Shown here one piece after another: positions 1 to 6,820 of a stretch of 9,743 bases of DNA. Each line of letters begins with the position of its first letter. The stretch's first letter is position 1. The notes under the pieces are model-generated. The model saw only the letters and a program-made list of their open reading frames with translations. It was not told where the DNA came from and did no database searches. Position numbers and translations under genes: made by a program. The stretch covers positions 1-9,743 of the forward strand of contig CANNBR010000027.1 of the NCBI GenBank assembly GCA_947502805.1. The letters run 5' to 3'. Source of the DNA: a bacterium. Its GTDB lineage: Bacteria; Babelota; Babeliae; Babelales; CAIQNR01.

Positions 1-1146
1 GAGCGAGAAGCGGATATTATTGCATCTGCTGGTCAGCCAGGAAAAATTACGATTGCTACTAATATGGCTGGTCGTGGTACCGATATAAAACTAAGCCTCG
101 ACTCATTAGTGGCTGGCGGTCTTTATATTCTTGGAACGGAACGGCACGAAAGTCGTCGTATTGATAACCAGTTACGAGGACGTGCTGGTCGTCAAGGTGA
201 TGTGGGTGAATCTCGTTTTTACATTTCCCTTGAAGATCAGTTGATCCGTGTATTTGCGGGCGATACATTTCAGTTTCGAGATCAAATGCAAAGTTGGGCT
301 GGCATGACAGATGATGAAACGATTGAATCTCCGATGGTTTCACGTGCTATTGAAAACTCGCAAGAAAAAGTTGAAAAACAACATTTTGAATCTCGAAAAC
401 ATTTGCTTGAATATGACGATGTAATGACGCAACATCGCAAAGTTATTTATTCTTACCGACATGATGTACTCCAGGGTGAAGAGCTTATTTATGAATTAGT
501 TCGTGATATGATAACTGCAGCTGTTGAAGATGTTTTTGCGCGCCTTATTCCTGAAAGAACTATTGATGCAGAGCAAGAGGATGAAGTTATCGCCTTCCTT
601 TCGCGTGTCACCTTTCTTGATAAAAAGGTTTTTCTCTCTCAAAAATTTAATACCTCTAACAGCGATATCTTCCAGTCTGATGTGATAAACTTCCTCCTTG
701 AACAGTATCGTTTGTCTCGCGGATCTCATAATAAAGAACTTCGTACCAATGCAGAAAAGTGGATGATGCTTGAAACGCTTGATCAAGCATGGAAGCAACA
801 CATGCTTAACCTTGATCATTTAAAAGAAGGTATTTCGCTTCGCAGTTGGGGGCAAAAAAACCCACTTCTTGAATACAAAAAAGAAGCATACGCAATGTTT
901 GAGGACATGATGCGTGAAGTACGTTGGGAAGTTATCTCACGTATCTTTAGTTTGAACTTTGAACAGTTTGATACATCTGAGCTTGAACGTAAACGTGAAA
1001 ATGAACTTGATGCATTAACTTTGAATTCTGGTAATGAAGATCAAGAAGAGAATACTTCCCCTTCTTTACACCAAGAGCCTCGCATTGGAAGAAACGATAA
1101 TTGCCCATGCAATTCTGGTAAAAAATATAAAAAGTGCTGCGGATAA
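1..1146 (+). CDS. secA: Preprotein translocase ATPase SecA, C-terminal part (5' end outside window)
   Basis: SecA is the ATP-driven motor that pushes unfolded precursor proteins through the SecYEG channel in the inner membrane. The frame is open from base 1, so only the last 381 residues are present. The visible part starts in the second nucleotide-binding domain, with TIATNMAGRGTDIKL and then helicase motif VI QLRGRAGRQGD near residue 57. The wing and scaffold region follows (ESRKHLLEYDDVMTQHRK), then the LDQAWKQHMLNLDHLKEG helix and the LRSWGQKNPLLEYK segment. The protein ends with a short acidic linker and the zinc-binding SEC-C tail, CPC-x8-CC, which in the family binds SecB or ribosomes. 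The tail is complete up to the TAA stop, so the gene is not truncated at this end. The next gene follows after 42 bases and may be co-transcribed. Identification is essentially certain. Confidence 0.97.
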   Translation, partial: EREADIIASAGQPGKITIATNMAGRGTDIKLSLDSLVAGGLYILGTERHESRRIDNQLRGRAGRQGDVGESRFYISLEDQLIRVFAGDTFQFRDQMQSWAGMTDDETIESPMVSRAIENSQEKVEKQHFESRKHLLEYDDVMTQHRKVIYSYRHDVLQGEELIYELVRDMITAAVEDVFARLIPERTIDAEQEDEVIAFLSRVTFLDKKVFLSQKFNTSNSDIFQSDVINFLLEQYRLSRGSHNKELRTNAEKWMMLETLDQAWKQHMLNLDHLKEGISLRSWGQKNPLLEYKKEAYAMFEDMMREVRWEVISRIFSLNFEQFDTSELERKRENELDALTLNSGNEDQEENTSPSLHQEPRIGRNDNCPCNSGKKYKKCCG

Positions 1147-1188
1147 TTTTCAAAACAAAATCCTAATAAAAAGAAAGGAGATTTTGAT

Positions 1189-1392
1189 ATGGCCACCTCG
1201 TTTGATAAAAAAAAGGGGATAGTTTTAATAGGACTAGGCATTTTATTGTTGGCAGCAAATGGATGGGTTACTGTACGTCTTTTAACGCTTATTATTGCGC
1301 TTATAGTTATTAACTATGGGCTTTTAAAGATGGAATACCCTTCATTAACTACCTGTGTACGTAATGCGTTATCAGCGCTTAAATTCTGGTAA
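1189..1392 (+). CDS. Small two-helix membrane protein, function unknown
   Basis: This 67-residue protein is not one I can name. After a short charged N-terminus (MATSFDKKKG) there are two closely spaced hydrophobic stretches, about residues 10-24 and 28-47. They are separated by a tight turn (NGWVTVR), which predicts a helical hairpin in the inner membrane. The C-terminus is short and polar and contains one Cys. The start is well supported by GAAAGGAG at 1173-1180, eight bases before the ATG. The gene lies 42 bases after secA and 37 bases before the next membrane gene, so it probably sits in the same transcription unit. A role linked to secretion is only guilt by association. Real gene: likely. 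Function: unknown. Confidence 0.75.
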   Translation: MATSFDKKKGIVLIGLGILLLAANGWVTVRLLTLIIALIVINYGLLKMEYPSLTTCVRNALSALKFW

Positions 1393-1429
1393 ATTTTTTG
1401 TGATTAACCTTTTTTAAAGGAGTAGTAGA

Positions 1430-2356
1430 ATGGCTCAATTTTCAGTTAGAGACGGAATAAGATTTTCGTTTTCTACGTATGGTAAACATTGTGTGCTGTT
1501 GTTAAGTGCTGCGGCATTAGTTGCTGGATCATATTGGTTTGCTACAGTGGCGCCACGTTTTGTTGCAGAAAAATTAGGAGTACATCAAGTTCTTGATATT
1601 GATATGGTTTCTGTGATGCAACAACCTCAGGACCAAGCAACTGACCAATCAACAATGGTATTGAAAAAAGTACAAGAAGTTACCTCTAAAGTTTCTATGC
1701 ATCTTCAAGCAGCACCAAAACATCTTTTAGGACTAGTTCTTTTAGTGTTTCTTTTATCATGGGGTTTGTATCTTATGATGGCACTTGGGTTTATAAAACT
1801 TGTGCTTACTCTTAAGGATAAAAATAGTGGTTCATTAGAGCTTCTTTTTTCAGTATCTGCACGGCAAGTAATGCGTTTTATTGGAGCTTCAATTCTTTTT
1901 ATGCTGTATGTCATTTGTGTATTAATTGGGATGTCAGTATTAACCATTCCTTTTGCCATGCTCTGTAAAGGTATCTTGGGCGATGGTATAGCTCTTTTGC
2001 TAACACTTCTTCTTTGGTTAGTGTTAGTAGTAGCAATGCTTTTTTGGGCAGTTGGCTATATGTTTTATGGTTTTTGCATTATTGATAAACCAACTATTGG
2101 TGCTCGTGAAGCATTAAGAATGAGTCGCGACATTTCTAGTGGGTCTCGTCGTCATATTGTTACTGCAGTGATAGTAGCAATGCTTTTTGCTAGTATTCTG
2201 ATGTTTGTTATAAACAAGTTAGTGATATTGTGTTGTGCTTATACGCCAGAACAACAAAAAACAGTTGCTATGTTTGCAACTATGGTGGTGGCGTATCCTT
2301 TTTCAATGCCTTTCTTTAGTTATATCTATCGTTCATTGACTACCGCTGGTCGTTAA
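1430..2356 (+). CDS. Polytopic membrane protein (DUF975/YciC-like architecture), paralogue of the gene at 2837-3742
   Basis: This 308-residue integral membrane protein has about six hydrophobic segments, near residues 20-40, 98-127, 150-178, 187-217, 243-270 and 278-300. A polar, Gln-rich extracytoplasmic loop lies between the first and second. The pattern GFIKLVLTLKD, then SLELLFS, then GYMFYGFCIIDKPTIGAREAL with MSRDISSG, resembles bacterial DUF975/YciC-type membrane proteins. In those, a lightly charged loop with 'DLFS' and a 'G..EAL..S..L..G' motif flank the helices. That assignment is by pattern only. The start is supported by AAAGGAG at 1416-1422, seven bases before the ATG. 21 of its first 34 residues match the protein encoded at 2837-3742. 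It follows the 67-residue membrane protein by 37 bases. Function unknown. Confidence 0.85.
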   Translation: MAQFSVRDGIRFSFSTYGKHCVLLLSAAALVAGSYWFATVAPRFVAEKLGVHQVLDIDMVSVMQQPQDQATDQSTMVLKKVQEVTSKVSMHLQAAPKHLLGLVLLVFLLSWGLYLMMALGFIKLVLTLKDKNSGSLELLFSVSARQVMRFIGASILFMLYVICVLIGMSVLTIPFAMLCKGILGDGIALLLTLLLWLVLVVAMLFWAVGYMFYGFCIIDKPTIGAREALRMSRDISSGSRRHIVTAVIVAMLFASILMFVINKLVILCCAYTPEQQKTVAMFATMVVAYPFSMPFFSYIYRSLTTAGR

Positions 2357-2372
2357 GTTATGTGAGATGTGT

Positions 2373-2408
2373 CATCCCTAACTTGCGACAGCAAGTGGTA
2401 CGGGGATG
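2373..2408. repeat. Compound palindrome, possible intergenic repeat element
   Basis: The outer arms CATCCC (2373-2378) and GGGATG (2403-2408) enclose a perfect inner hairpin ACTTGC-GACA-GCAAGT (2381-2396) with a GNNA-type tetraloop. It starts 17 bases after the stop of the upstream membrane gene. The form, 'GTCATCCC...GGGATG' around a smaller stem, is like the dispersed palindromic elements seen between genes in many reduced genomes. Copy number cannot be judged from one window. It could equally be an mRNA 3'-end stabilising hairpin. Confidence 0.4.
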
Positions 2409-2432
2409 CTTGCATGTAATAAGTCATTAAGA

Positions 2433-2486
2433 TCGTGGGCATTTAGCTGTAAAGGTTAAGTGCCCACGAATTATTTAAAAAATAAT
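2433..2486. terminator. Long stem-loop after the membrane gene, candidate terminator
   Basis: TCGTGGGCA (2433-2441) pairs perfectly with TGCCCACGA (2461-2469). The stem continues inward with mixed Watson-Crick and G-T pairs to a five-base loop (GTAAA, 2449-2453), giving about 16 pairs in all. It is followed at once by an AT-only perfect palindrome, ATTATTT (2470-2476) and AAATAAT (2480-2486). The 3' side has no clean run of T, so termination is plausible but not certain. If it acts, it would end the secA-to-2356 transcript about 110 bases after the last stop codon. Confidence 0.4.
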
Positions 2487-2593
2487 CTGAGTAATTCATT
2501 TTTTTGATAGATTATGATGACTCTGGTGCAGTTTATCCCTGGATCCTTACACTCGCTTCGTCTGGTCAGTGCTTTGCACTGCTGCGACTTTTG

Positions 2594-2624
2594 CCTCGTT
2601 GAGGACGACGAGGATTTTTATTTT
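2594..2624 (+). terminator. Terminator-like hairpin with T-rich tail inside the intergenic block
   Basis: CCTCGT (2594-2599) pairs with ACGAGG (2608-2613) around an eight-base loop and is followed by ATTTTTATTTT. This has the layout of a weak intrinsic terminator on the plus strand. It would stop read-through into the second membrane gene unless transcription starts again downstream. The stem is only six pairs, so confidence is low. Confidence 0.3.
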
Positions 2625-2646
2625 CTTCATTTTAAAAGGACTCGTT

Positions 2647-2733
2647 ATGCGCACCAAAGATTCCTTTACCCGCTCTTCACCAAGGCTTTGTCGGGCTGAC
2701 GCCGCTTGCGTGCATTTGCTGGCGTTAGCCTGA
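2647..2733 (+). CDS. Possible 28-residue micro-ORF in the intergenic repeat block
   Basis: An ATG at 2647 is preceded by AAAAGGA (2634-2640) at six-base spacing and opens a 28-codon frame ending at TGA 2731-2733. The peptide would be basic and Ser/Arg-rich at the start (MRTKDSFTRSSPRLCR) and Ala/Leu-rich at the end, with two Cys. The ribosome-binding site is the main support. The codons are GC-rich compared with neighbouring genes, and the frame lies in the repeat-like block, so it may be chance or repeat-derived. It could also act as a leader peptide for the membrane gene about 100 bases downstream. I know of no family. Confidence 0.2.
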   Translation: MRTKDSFTRSSPRLCRADAACVHLLALA

Positions 2734-2836
2734 AGTAGTTCCATAGGAATGAAGACAGGGAATGACACTTTTTTCTTAAAATCGTAAATCTGGTAACCTT
2801 GGCGGCAGATGAACCTTTTTAAGAAAGAATAGAAGA

Positions 2837-3742
2837 ATGTCCCAATTTTCAACTAAGAAAGCAATCGAGTTTTCTTTTTCTACGTATCGTAAGCATTTTG
2901 TACTTTTGACAATCGCGTCGGCGTTGATGGCAGCTTCTTTGCAGATATGCTCTGGTAGCCTAGAGCGCATTGCTCGGCAGTCTGGTATTTCCCAGGCTTT
3001 AGATAGTGCTGCTATTGCAAAAGAACAAGGGCATCCGGCTACAGTGTGGTCAATAATTGCTCAAGTAGGAACTAATCTCAAAACTATTCCTGGACATTAT
3101 TATGTTGCTTTGTTGTTAGTAGCTCTTCTTGGATATGCGTTGTTTTTCTTTTTGGCGCTTGGTTTTATAAACCTTTGTTTAACGCTTAAAGATACGGGGC
3201 ATGGTTCGTTAAACCTTCTTTTTTCTTCGAGATTTAGCCAAGTAAAACGCTTTGCAGGAGGGGCAGTCCTTTATTTTTTGACTCTATTTATAGGATTTGT
3301 GGGTGCTATATTTGCAATTATTCCGATGACGATGATGAGCACGTTTTTTTTGAGTGAGAAAATCGGGCCAATGATCTCTGCTGTTGTTTGCATTTGCTTA
3401 ATGTTAGCAGTGGCGGCGTGGGTTATGAGGTACATGTTTTTTGGATTTTTTATTCTTGAAAAATCACCTATTGGATCTTTTGAAGCACTACAAATGAGCG
3501 CTGCACTTTCAAAAGGTTTTCTTGGTCGAATTGTTAAAACATTATTTTTGACGTTTCTAGTGGTGATGGTTCCACTGATTGTGTTACTTACAGCTGTTTT
3601 AGTTATGGTAAAGATGCTTTCCTTAGGAGACTACACGAGTGCGGCACTTCTTAACTCTATGTCTGTTCTTATTACTTACCCACTTTTCTTTTTGTGCAGT
3701 AGTTATCTCTATCGTTCGCTGCAAACTAAGCAATCCGCTTAA
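2837..3742 (+). CDS. Polytopic membrane protein (DUF975/YciC-like architecture), paralogue of the gene at 1430-2356
   Basis: This 301-residue membrane protein has hydrophobic segments near residues 20-37, 87-116, 138-170, 178-206, 232-260 and 268-292, the same layout as its upstream paralogue. Shared signatures are the N-terminus (FSFSTY.KH.VLL), LALGFINLCLTLKD with SLNLLFS, the RYMFFGFFILEKSPIG..EAL block, and the ending YP.....SY.YRSL. The Shine-Dalgarno signal is weak (AGAAG just before the ATG at 2837), unlike that of the first copy, and I see no convincing promoter in the preceding gap. The last 17 bases overlap the end of mutL on the other strand. The pair most likely arose by tandem duplication. 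Function unknown. Confidence 0.85.
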   Translation: MSQFSTKKAIEFSFSTYRKHFVLLTIASALMAASLQICSGSLERIARQSGISQALDSAAIAKEQGHPATVWSIIAQVGTNLKTIPGHYYVALLLVALLGYALFFFLALGFINLCLTLKDTGHGSLNLLFSSRFSQVKRFAGGAVLYFLTLFIGFVGAIFAIIPMTMMSTFFLSEKIGPMISAVVCICLMLAVAAWVMRYMFFGFFILEKSPIGSFEALQMSAALSKGFLGRIVKTLFLTFLVVMVPLIVLLTAVLVMVKMLSLGDYTSAALLNSMSVLITYPLFFLCSSYLYRSLQTKQSA

Positions 3743-5546
3743 ACTTTTTTTCGATCTCGTGGGTGCTTACCAACCACTGTGTAGGGCGCCCATGGGGACA
3801 AGAGAATCGGCGTTCTGTGGTTTGTAAGTCGCGCAATAACTGTTCCATCGCGTCCATAGTTAATACATCACCGGCTTTAACTGCTGCTTTACAGGCAAGC
3901 TGTGCTCTCATTTTTTCTGTCAGCGTTTTGAAAAAATCAGCCGCTGGTTGTGAGTCATTTTCTTTAATCCATCCAACGAGTTCTTGAACAAGTTCTTGCA
4001 GAGGAATTTGTTTTGCATAGACAGGAACTGCGGTGATACGTAACTGTTCTTCTCCAAATTGTTCGCACTGAATACCTTGTTCGTGTAGAAGCGAGGCATA
4101 GGGTATAAGTATGGCCAGATCGGAAGGTGAAAGAGTAATGATGAGTGGAAATAAAAGTTGAATGGTTTCTGTTTTGCCAAAATTTTTTCCGAACCGTTCA
4201 TACAAAATGCGCTCATGCGCCGCATGTTGATCAATTACTAACATGCCATCTTTGTGCTCCAGCAATAAGTAAGTTTTATGAAGTTGTCCGATAATGCGAT
4301 AACTAACTTCTTCAACTGCGTGAAGATTTTCATCTTGAAATGGTTCTTTGGGTATTTCCAGTAGAGGGTGCTGATGCGTTTCAGAAGGTGGTTCTTGCAA
4401 ATAGAAGGTTTTCGCAATTGGCTCGGTTGGAAAATTATAAGAGTGTGGCGTAATTGATCTTTCAAAGAATGGATCAAAACCAGGATTGTTTGGAGTAAAA
4501 AAAGGTTCCGAAACATAGAGAGGATTTGGTTTGTGCGCTGGTGCAAGCCTTTGCGACATATACTGTTCGAGCGTTGTTGTAATTGCTTTGGTAATTGCCT
4601 GTTCGATTATATGCGGGTGCAAGAAAAGCACTTCTTCTTTTTTTGGATGAATATTGACGTCTACTGTCAGTGGGTCGATTTCCAAGTGAATGACTGCAAA
4701 TGGATACTTGTTTGCGGGTAGTACATTACAAAAACCTTTAAGCACTGCTCGAGCAAGTTGGTAATTTTTAACGAGTCGTTTGTTTACAAAAAAGTATAAC
4801 CCACCACGATCATAGCGACTGTAGTGCGGATTAGTGGTAACTCCCGTTACTGAAATTCCCTTATCTTCTGTTGAACTGAGAGTAAGTGCTGATGCAGATA
4901 GTGCAGGGTCAAATAATTGGCCAACTCGATCATGCAGTGTTGTAACAGGAGGGCAATTATACACTTGGGTGTTGTCATGCAGAAGAACAAAATGGAGGCT
5001 TGGATAGGTCAAACAAAAGGCCTTAAAAAGGGCGACAATCTGATTCCATTCAGTGGCTGTTGTTTTTAAAAACTTTTTGCGTGCAGGAATATTGTAAAAA
5101 AGGTCATCAACAATAAATGTGGTGCCAACAGGAGCAGCAACCGTTTTAGAAGAAAGAATTTTACCTTCCTGGATGGTAAGTTGTAGTCCTTCAATTTCGC
5201 CCTGTTGTTTAGTTGTCAGAGTAACTTTTGCTACACCACAAACGCTTGCAAGTGCTTCTCCGCGAAAACCGAAGGTAGAAACAGTAGGTAAATCATTAAA
5301 AGTAAAAAGCTTGCTGGTCGCATGCCGTTCAAAACAAAGTCGAGCATCAGCTTCCGACATTCCCGTTCCATTATCAGTGATGCGAATATGTGTTTTGCCT
5401 CCATTGGCAACTGATAGCTCAATGTGTGTTGCATGGGCATCGATACTATTTTCAATGAGTTCTTTAACGATATTGGCAGGGCGTTCAACAACTTCTCCCG
5501 CTGCAACTTTTTGCGCATCTTCAGGGGACAGGAAACGGATAGACAT
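3726..5546 (-). CDS. mutL: DNA mismatch repair protein MutL, endonuclease type
   Basis: MutL links mismatch recognition by MutS to strand removal. The N-terminal GHKL ATPase is complete. It includes E29 and N33 in ERPANIVKELIENSIDA, the DNGTGM motif at 58-63, ATSKL at 76-80 and TFGFRGEAL at 91-99. The transducer domain follows, then a variable linker rich in Pro, Phe and Glu at about residues 325-410. The C-terminal dimerisation domain carries the metal-binding endonuclease motifs DQHAAHE (439-445), ACKAAVKAGD (551-560) and CPHGRP (583-588). By family knowledge this is therefore a nicking MutL of the kind found where MutH is absent. The length of 606 residues is normal. The start has AAGG seven bases upstream and lies 15 bases after prmC, so the two are probably co-transcribed. 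The stop (TAG) overlaps the convergent membrane gene by 17 bases. Confidence 0.97.
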   Translation of the reverse strand: MSIRFLSPEDAQKVAAGEVVERPANIVKELIENSIDAHATHIELSVANGGKTHIRITDNGTGMSEADARLCFERHATSKLFTFNDLPTVSTFGFRGEALASVCGVAKVTLTTKQQGEIEGLQLTIQEGKILSSKTVAAPVGTTFIVDDLFYNIPARKKFLKTTATEWNQIVALFKAFCLTYPSLHFVLLHDNTQVYNCPPVTTLHDRVGQLFDPALSASALTLSSTEDKGISVTGVTTNPHYSRYDRGGLYFFVNKRLVKNYQLARAVLKGFCNVLPANKYPFAVIHLEIDPLTVDVNIHPKKEEVLFLHPHIIEQAITKAITTTLEQYMSQRLAPAHKPNPLYVSEPFFTPNNPGFDPFFERSITPHSYNFPTEPIAKTFYLQEPPSETHQHPLLEIPKEPFQDENLHAVEEVSYRIIGQLHKTYLLLEHKDGMLVIDQHAAHERILYERFGKNFGKTETIQLLFPLIITLSPSDLAILIPYASLLHEQGIQCEQFGEEQLRITAVPVYAKQIPLQELVQELVGWIKENDSQPAADFFKTLTEKMRAQLACKAAVKAGDVLTMDAMEQLLRDLQTTERRFSCPHGRPTQWLVSTHEIEKKFKRIA

Positions 5547-5561
5547 AGAAGAACCTTGTTT

Positions 5562-6464
5562 TTAGTAGCCGCTGACCGCTCGGTCTCTTTCAGAGCTGTC
5601 AGTAAGTACTCTTACAGTACCAAAACCTGCATCGATGAACAATTCTTGCACTATTGGCCCTTGGTCGTAGCCAATTTCAATCATAAGTCGAGGGAATCCA
5701 AGAACGGTTAAAGGAGAATATTTAGTTAGATAGAGAGGGGCCATTCTAACCAGTGATTGAATAATTTCAAGGCCCTGATTAGCAGCAACCAATGCTCCGC
5801 GATCTTCCCACCGAGAAACCATAGGGGAAAGTTCATGCCACACATCAGGATTAATATACGGTGGATTAGAAACAATTAAATCAAAGGGTGCATTTTGATT
5901 AAGAACTTCAAAAAGATCAGATTTGAAAAAGCGCACATTAGATATTTTATTGTGAGCAGCATTTTTTTCTGCAAGGGCTAGTGCTGCATCAGAAATATCA
6001 ACACCATAAACAGTGGAGCTTGGTAGGGCTTTGGCAACCCAGAGGGCAATGCATCCAGAACCGGTGCACATATCTAAAATACGTAAAGGAGTATGTGCAA
6101 GTGGAGCAAGGCTACTGAGTAAGTTAAAGCACCATTCTTCGGTTTCTGGACGAGGGATAAGGGTTGGCGCCTCAACAAGAATTTCAAGTGGACCAAAGCT
6201 CACAGATCCTAATAAATATTGAAGCGGGTACTGTTCTACCGTATGAGCATGAATCCATTTTTGAAGTTGTTGAAGTTGCGCTTCGGTCAAAGAAAGTGAT
6301 GGTTCAATGATAAGTTGAGTACGACTTTTTTTAGTAACCCCTTCTAAAAACCACCAGGCAACGTTTTGCGCATGTCGAGTGCTTTCATACATTGGTTCAA
6401 GAAGGAGCGTAATCTCATAAAGGACTGTTTTTGTTGGTCTCATCATAGTATTAATTCTGAGCAT
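5562..6464 (-). CDS. prmC: Peptide chain release factor N5-glutamine methyltransferase PrmC (HemK)
   Basis: PrmC methylates the glutamine of the GGQ motif in release factors RF1 and RF2 using S-adenosylmethionine, which is needed for efficient translation termination. Visible signatures are a helical N-terminal substrate-recognition domain, QYLLGSVSFGPLEILV followed by IPRPETE (103-109), the SAM-binding loop DMCTGSGCIAL (131-141), and the catalytic NPPY (200-203) within FDLIVSNPPYIN. The length of 300 residues is normal. The start is ambiguous. The ATG at 6464 overlaps the preceding gene by 14 bases and has no clear Shine-Dalgarno site. In-frame ATGs at 6446 and 6443 would begin just after that gene's stop and suit translational coupling. 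mutL follows 15 bases downstream. Confidence 0.95.
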   Translation of the reverse strand: MLRINTMMRPTKTVLYEITLLLEPMYESTRHAQNVAWWFLEGVTKKSRTQLIIEPSLSLTEAQLQQLQKWIHAHTVEQYPLQYLLGSVSFGPLEILVEAPTLIPRPETEEWCFNLLSSLAPLAHTPLRILDMCTGSGCIALWVAKALPSSTVYGVDISDAALALAEKNAAHNKISNVRFFKSDLFEVLNQNAPFDLIVSNPPYINPDVWHELSPMVSRWEDRGALVAANQGLEIIQSLVRMAPLYLTKYSPLTVLGFPRLMIEIGYDQGPIVQELFIDAGFGTVRVLTDSSERDRAVSGY

Positions 6465-6687
6465 TCATGTTTTTAAGTTGTTGTGATAAGTCAATAAATT
6501 GATTATTTAACGTTTCTTCTTCCTTGATGAGTACTGAGATCGGCTGAGATGTTTCTTGCGTGCTTTGGAGTTTTGGTAGTCCAAGAATATTCGCTCGGGT
6601 AGCAAGCATTTTTTGATATTCAGGGTTGGATATTTTAGCATTGATTGTGCTGATTGTTAGCAGTGAAATTAAGAGAATTTTATTCAT
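6451..6687 (-). CDS. Small secreted protein with signal peptide, function unknown
   Basis: This 78-residue protein starts with a typical Sec signal peptide: MNK, a hydrophobic core (ILLISLLTISTI) and a likely signal peptidase I site after INA at residue 17. There is no lipobox Cys. The mature part of about 60 residues is polar and Gln/Glu/Asn-rich. Its last third, about residues 53-76, looks helical and could form a short coiled coil. It probably lives in the periplasm or is exported. GGGAG lies seven bases before the ATG, and a candidate promoter lies at 6754-6782. The stop overlaps the first possible prmC start, so the two genes are probably translated together. No family recognised. Confidence 0.75.
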   Translation of the reverse strand: MNKILLISLLTISTINAKISNPEYQKMLATRANILGLPKLQSTQETSQPISVLIKEEETLNNQFIDLSQQLKNMNAQN

Positions 6688-6753
6688 AGTGGTACTCCCA
6701 AGGGTTTTGTCCGAAGTTAAGCAAAGCTATGACGACAGACAGAATTGATTTTT

Positions 6754-6782
6754 ACTGTACTAGCATTCCCTGAGTGGGGCAA
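6754..6782 (-). promoter_or_regulatory. Candidate sigma-70 promoter for the sp78-prmC-mutL unit
   Basis: Read on the minus strand, TTGCCC (6782-6777) lies exactly 17 bases before TACAGT (6759-6754). Each hexamer matches four of six consensus positions. Transcription would start near 6747, giving a leader of about 60 bases before the ATG at 6687. The -35 box touches the hairpin at 6779-6808. It is the best promoter match in this gap. Confidence 0.45.
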
Positions 6783-6808
6783 TTTTTTCAAGAGCTAGAG
6801 AAAATTGC
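6779..6808. terminator. Hairpin between the HAS-barrel gene and the sp78 promoter
   Basis: GCAATTTT (6779-6786) pairs with AAAATTGC (6801-6808). The stem extends inward to about 11 pairs, including one G-T, around an eight-base loop. It starts 12 bases after the stop of the minus-strand gene at 6821-7417. There is no T-run after it on the minus strand, so it is a poor intrinsic terminator. It may protect the mRNA 3' end, or act at the adjoining -35 box. Confidence 0.35.
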
Positions 6809-6820
6809 AGAAAAATAGTT

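Larger units (their letters stand above)
2531..2768. repeat. GC-richer repeat-like block between the paralogous membrane genes
   Basis: This block differs in composition from its flanks and is dense in short inverted repeats. These include CAGTGC-TTT-GCACTG (about 2567-2581) and CCTCGT (2594-2599) pairing with ACGAGG (2608-2613), the latter followed by ATTTTTATTTT. The left edge reads GTTTATCCCTGG. The right edge, read on the minus strand from 2768, is GTGTCATTCCCTG, so the ends are imperfect inverted repeats of each other. A better match to the right edge is GTGTCATCCCT at 2369-2379, which would make a 400-base unit (2369-2768). No transposase is present and I see no convincing target-site duplication. 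It is best read as a candidate non-autonomous or degenerate repeat; the boundaries are uncertain. Confidence 0.35.

Noticed and set aside
2514..2699. Plus-strand 61-codon open frame starting ATGATG in the same gap
   Set aside because: No Shine-Dalgarno site, and it overlaps several palindromes. The amino acid composition is erratic (clusters of His, Cys and Phe), with no domain signal.
2752..2782. Possible promoter for the second membrane gene (AAGACA with TAAAAT)
   Set aside because: The spacing is 19 bases and the -35 match is poor. It also overlaps the right edge of the repeat block, so the match is likely chance.
2547..2852. Minus-strand 101-codon open frame across the intergenic repeat block
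   Set aside because: It runs through the hairpins and into the start of the second membrane gene, has no convincing ribosome-binding site, and its composition looks like non-coding or repeat sequence rather than a protein family I know.
5119..5565. Plus-strand 148-codon open frame opposite mutL
   Set aside because: It lies entirely over the well-conserved MutL ATPase domain coding region. Its product shows no domain and is a shadow of the real gene.
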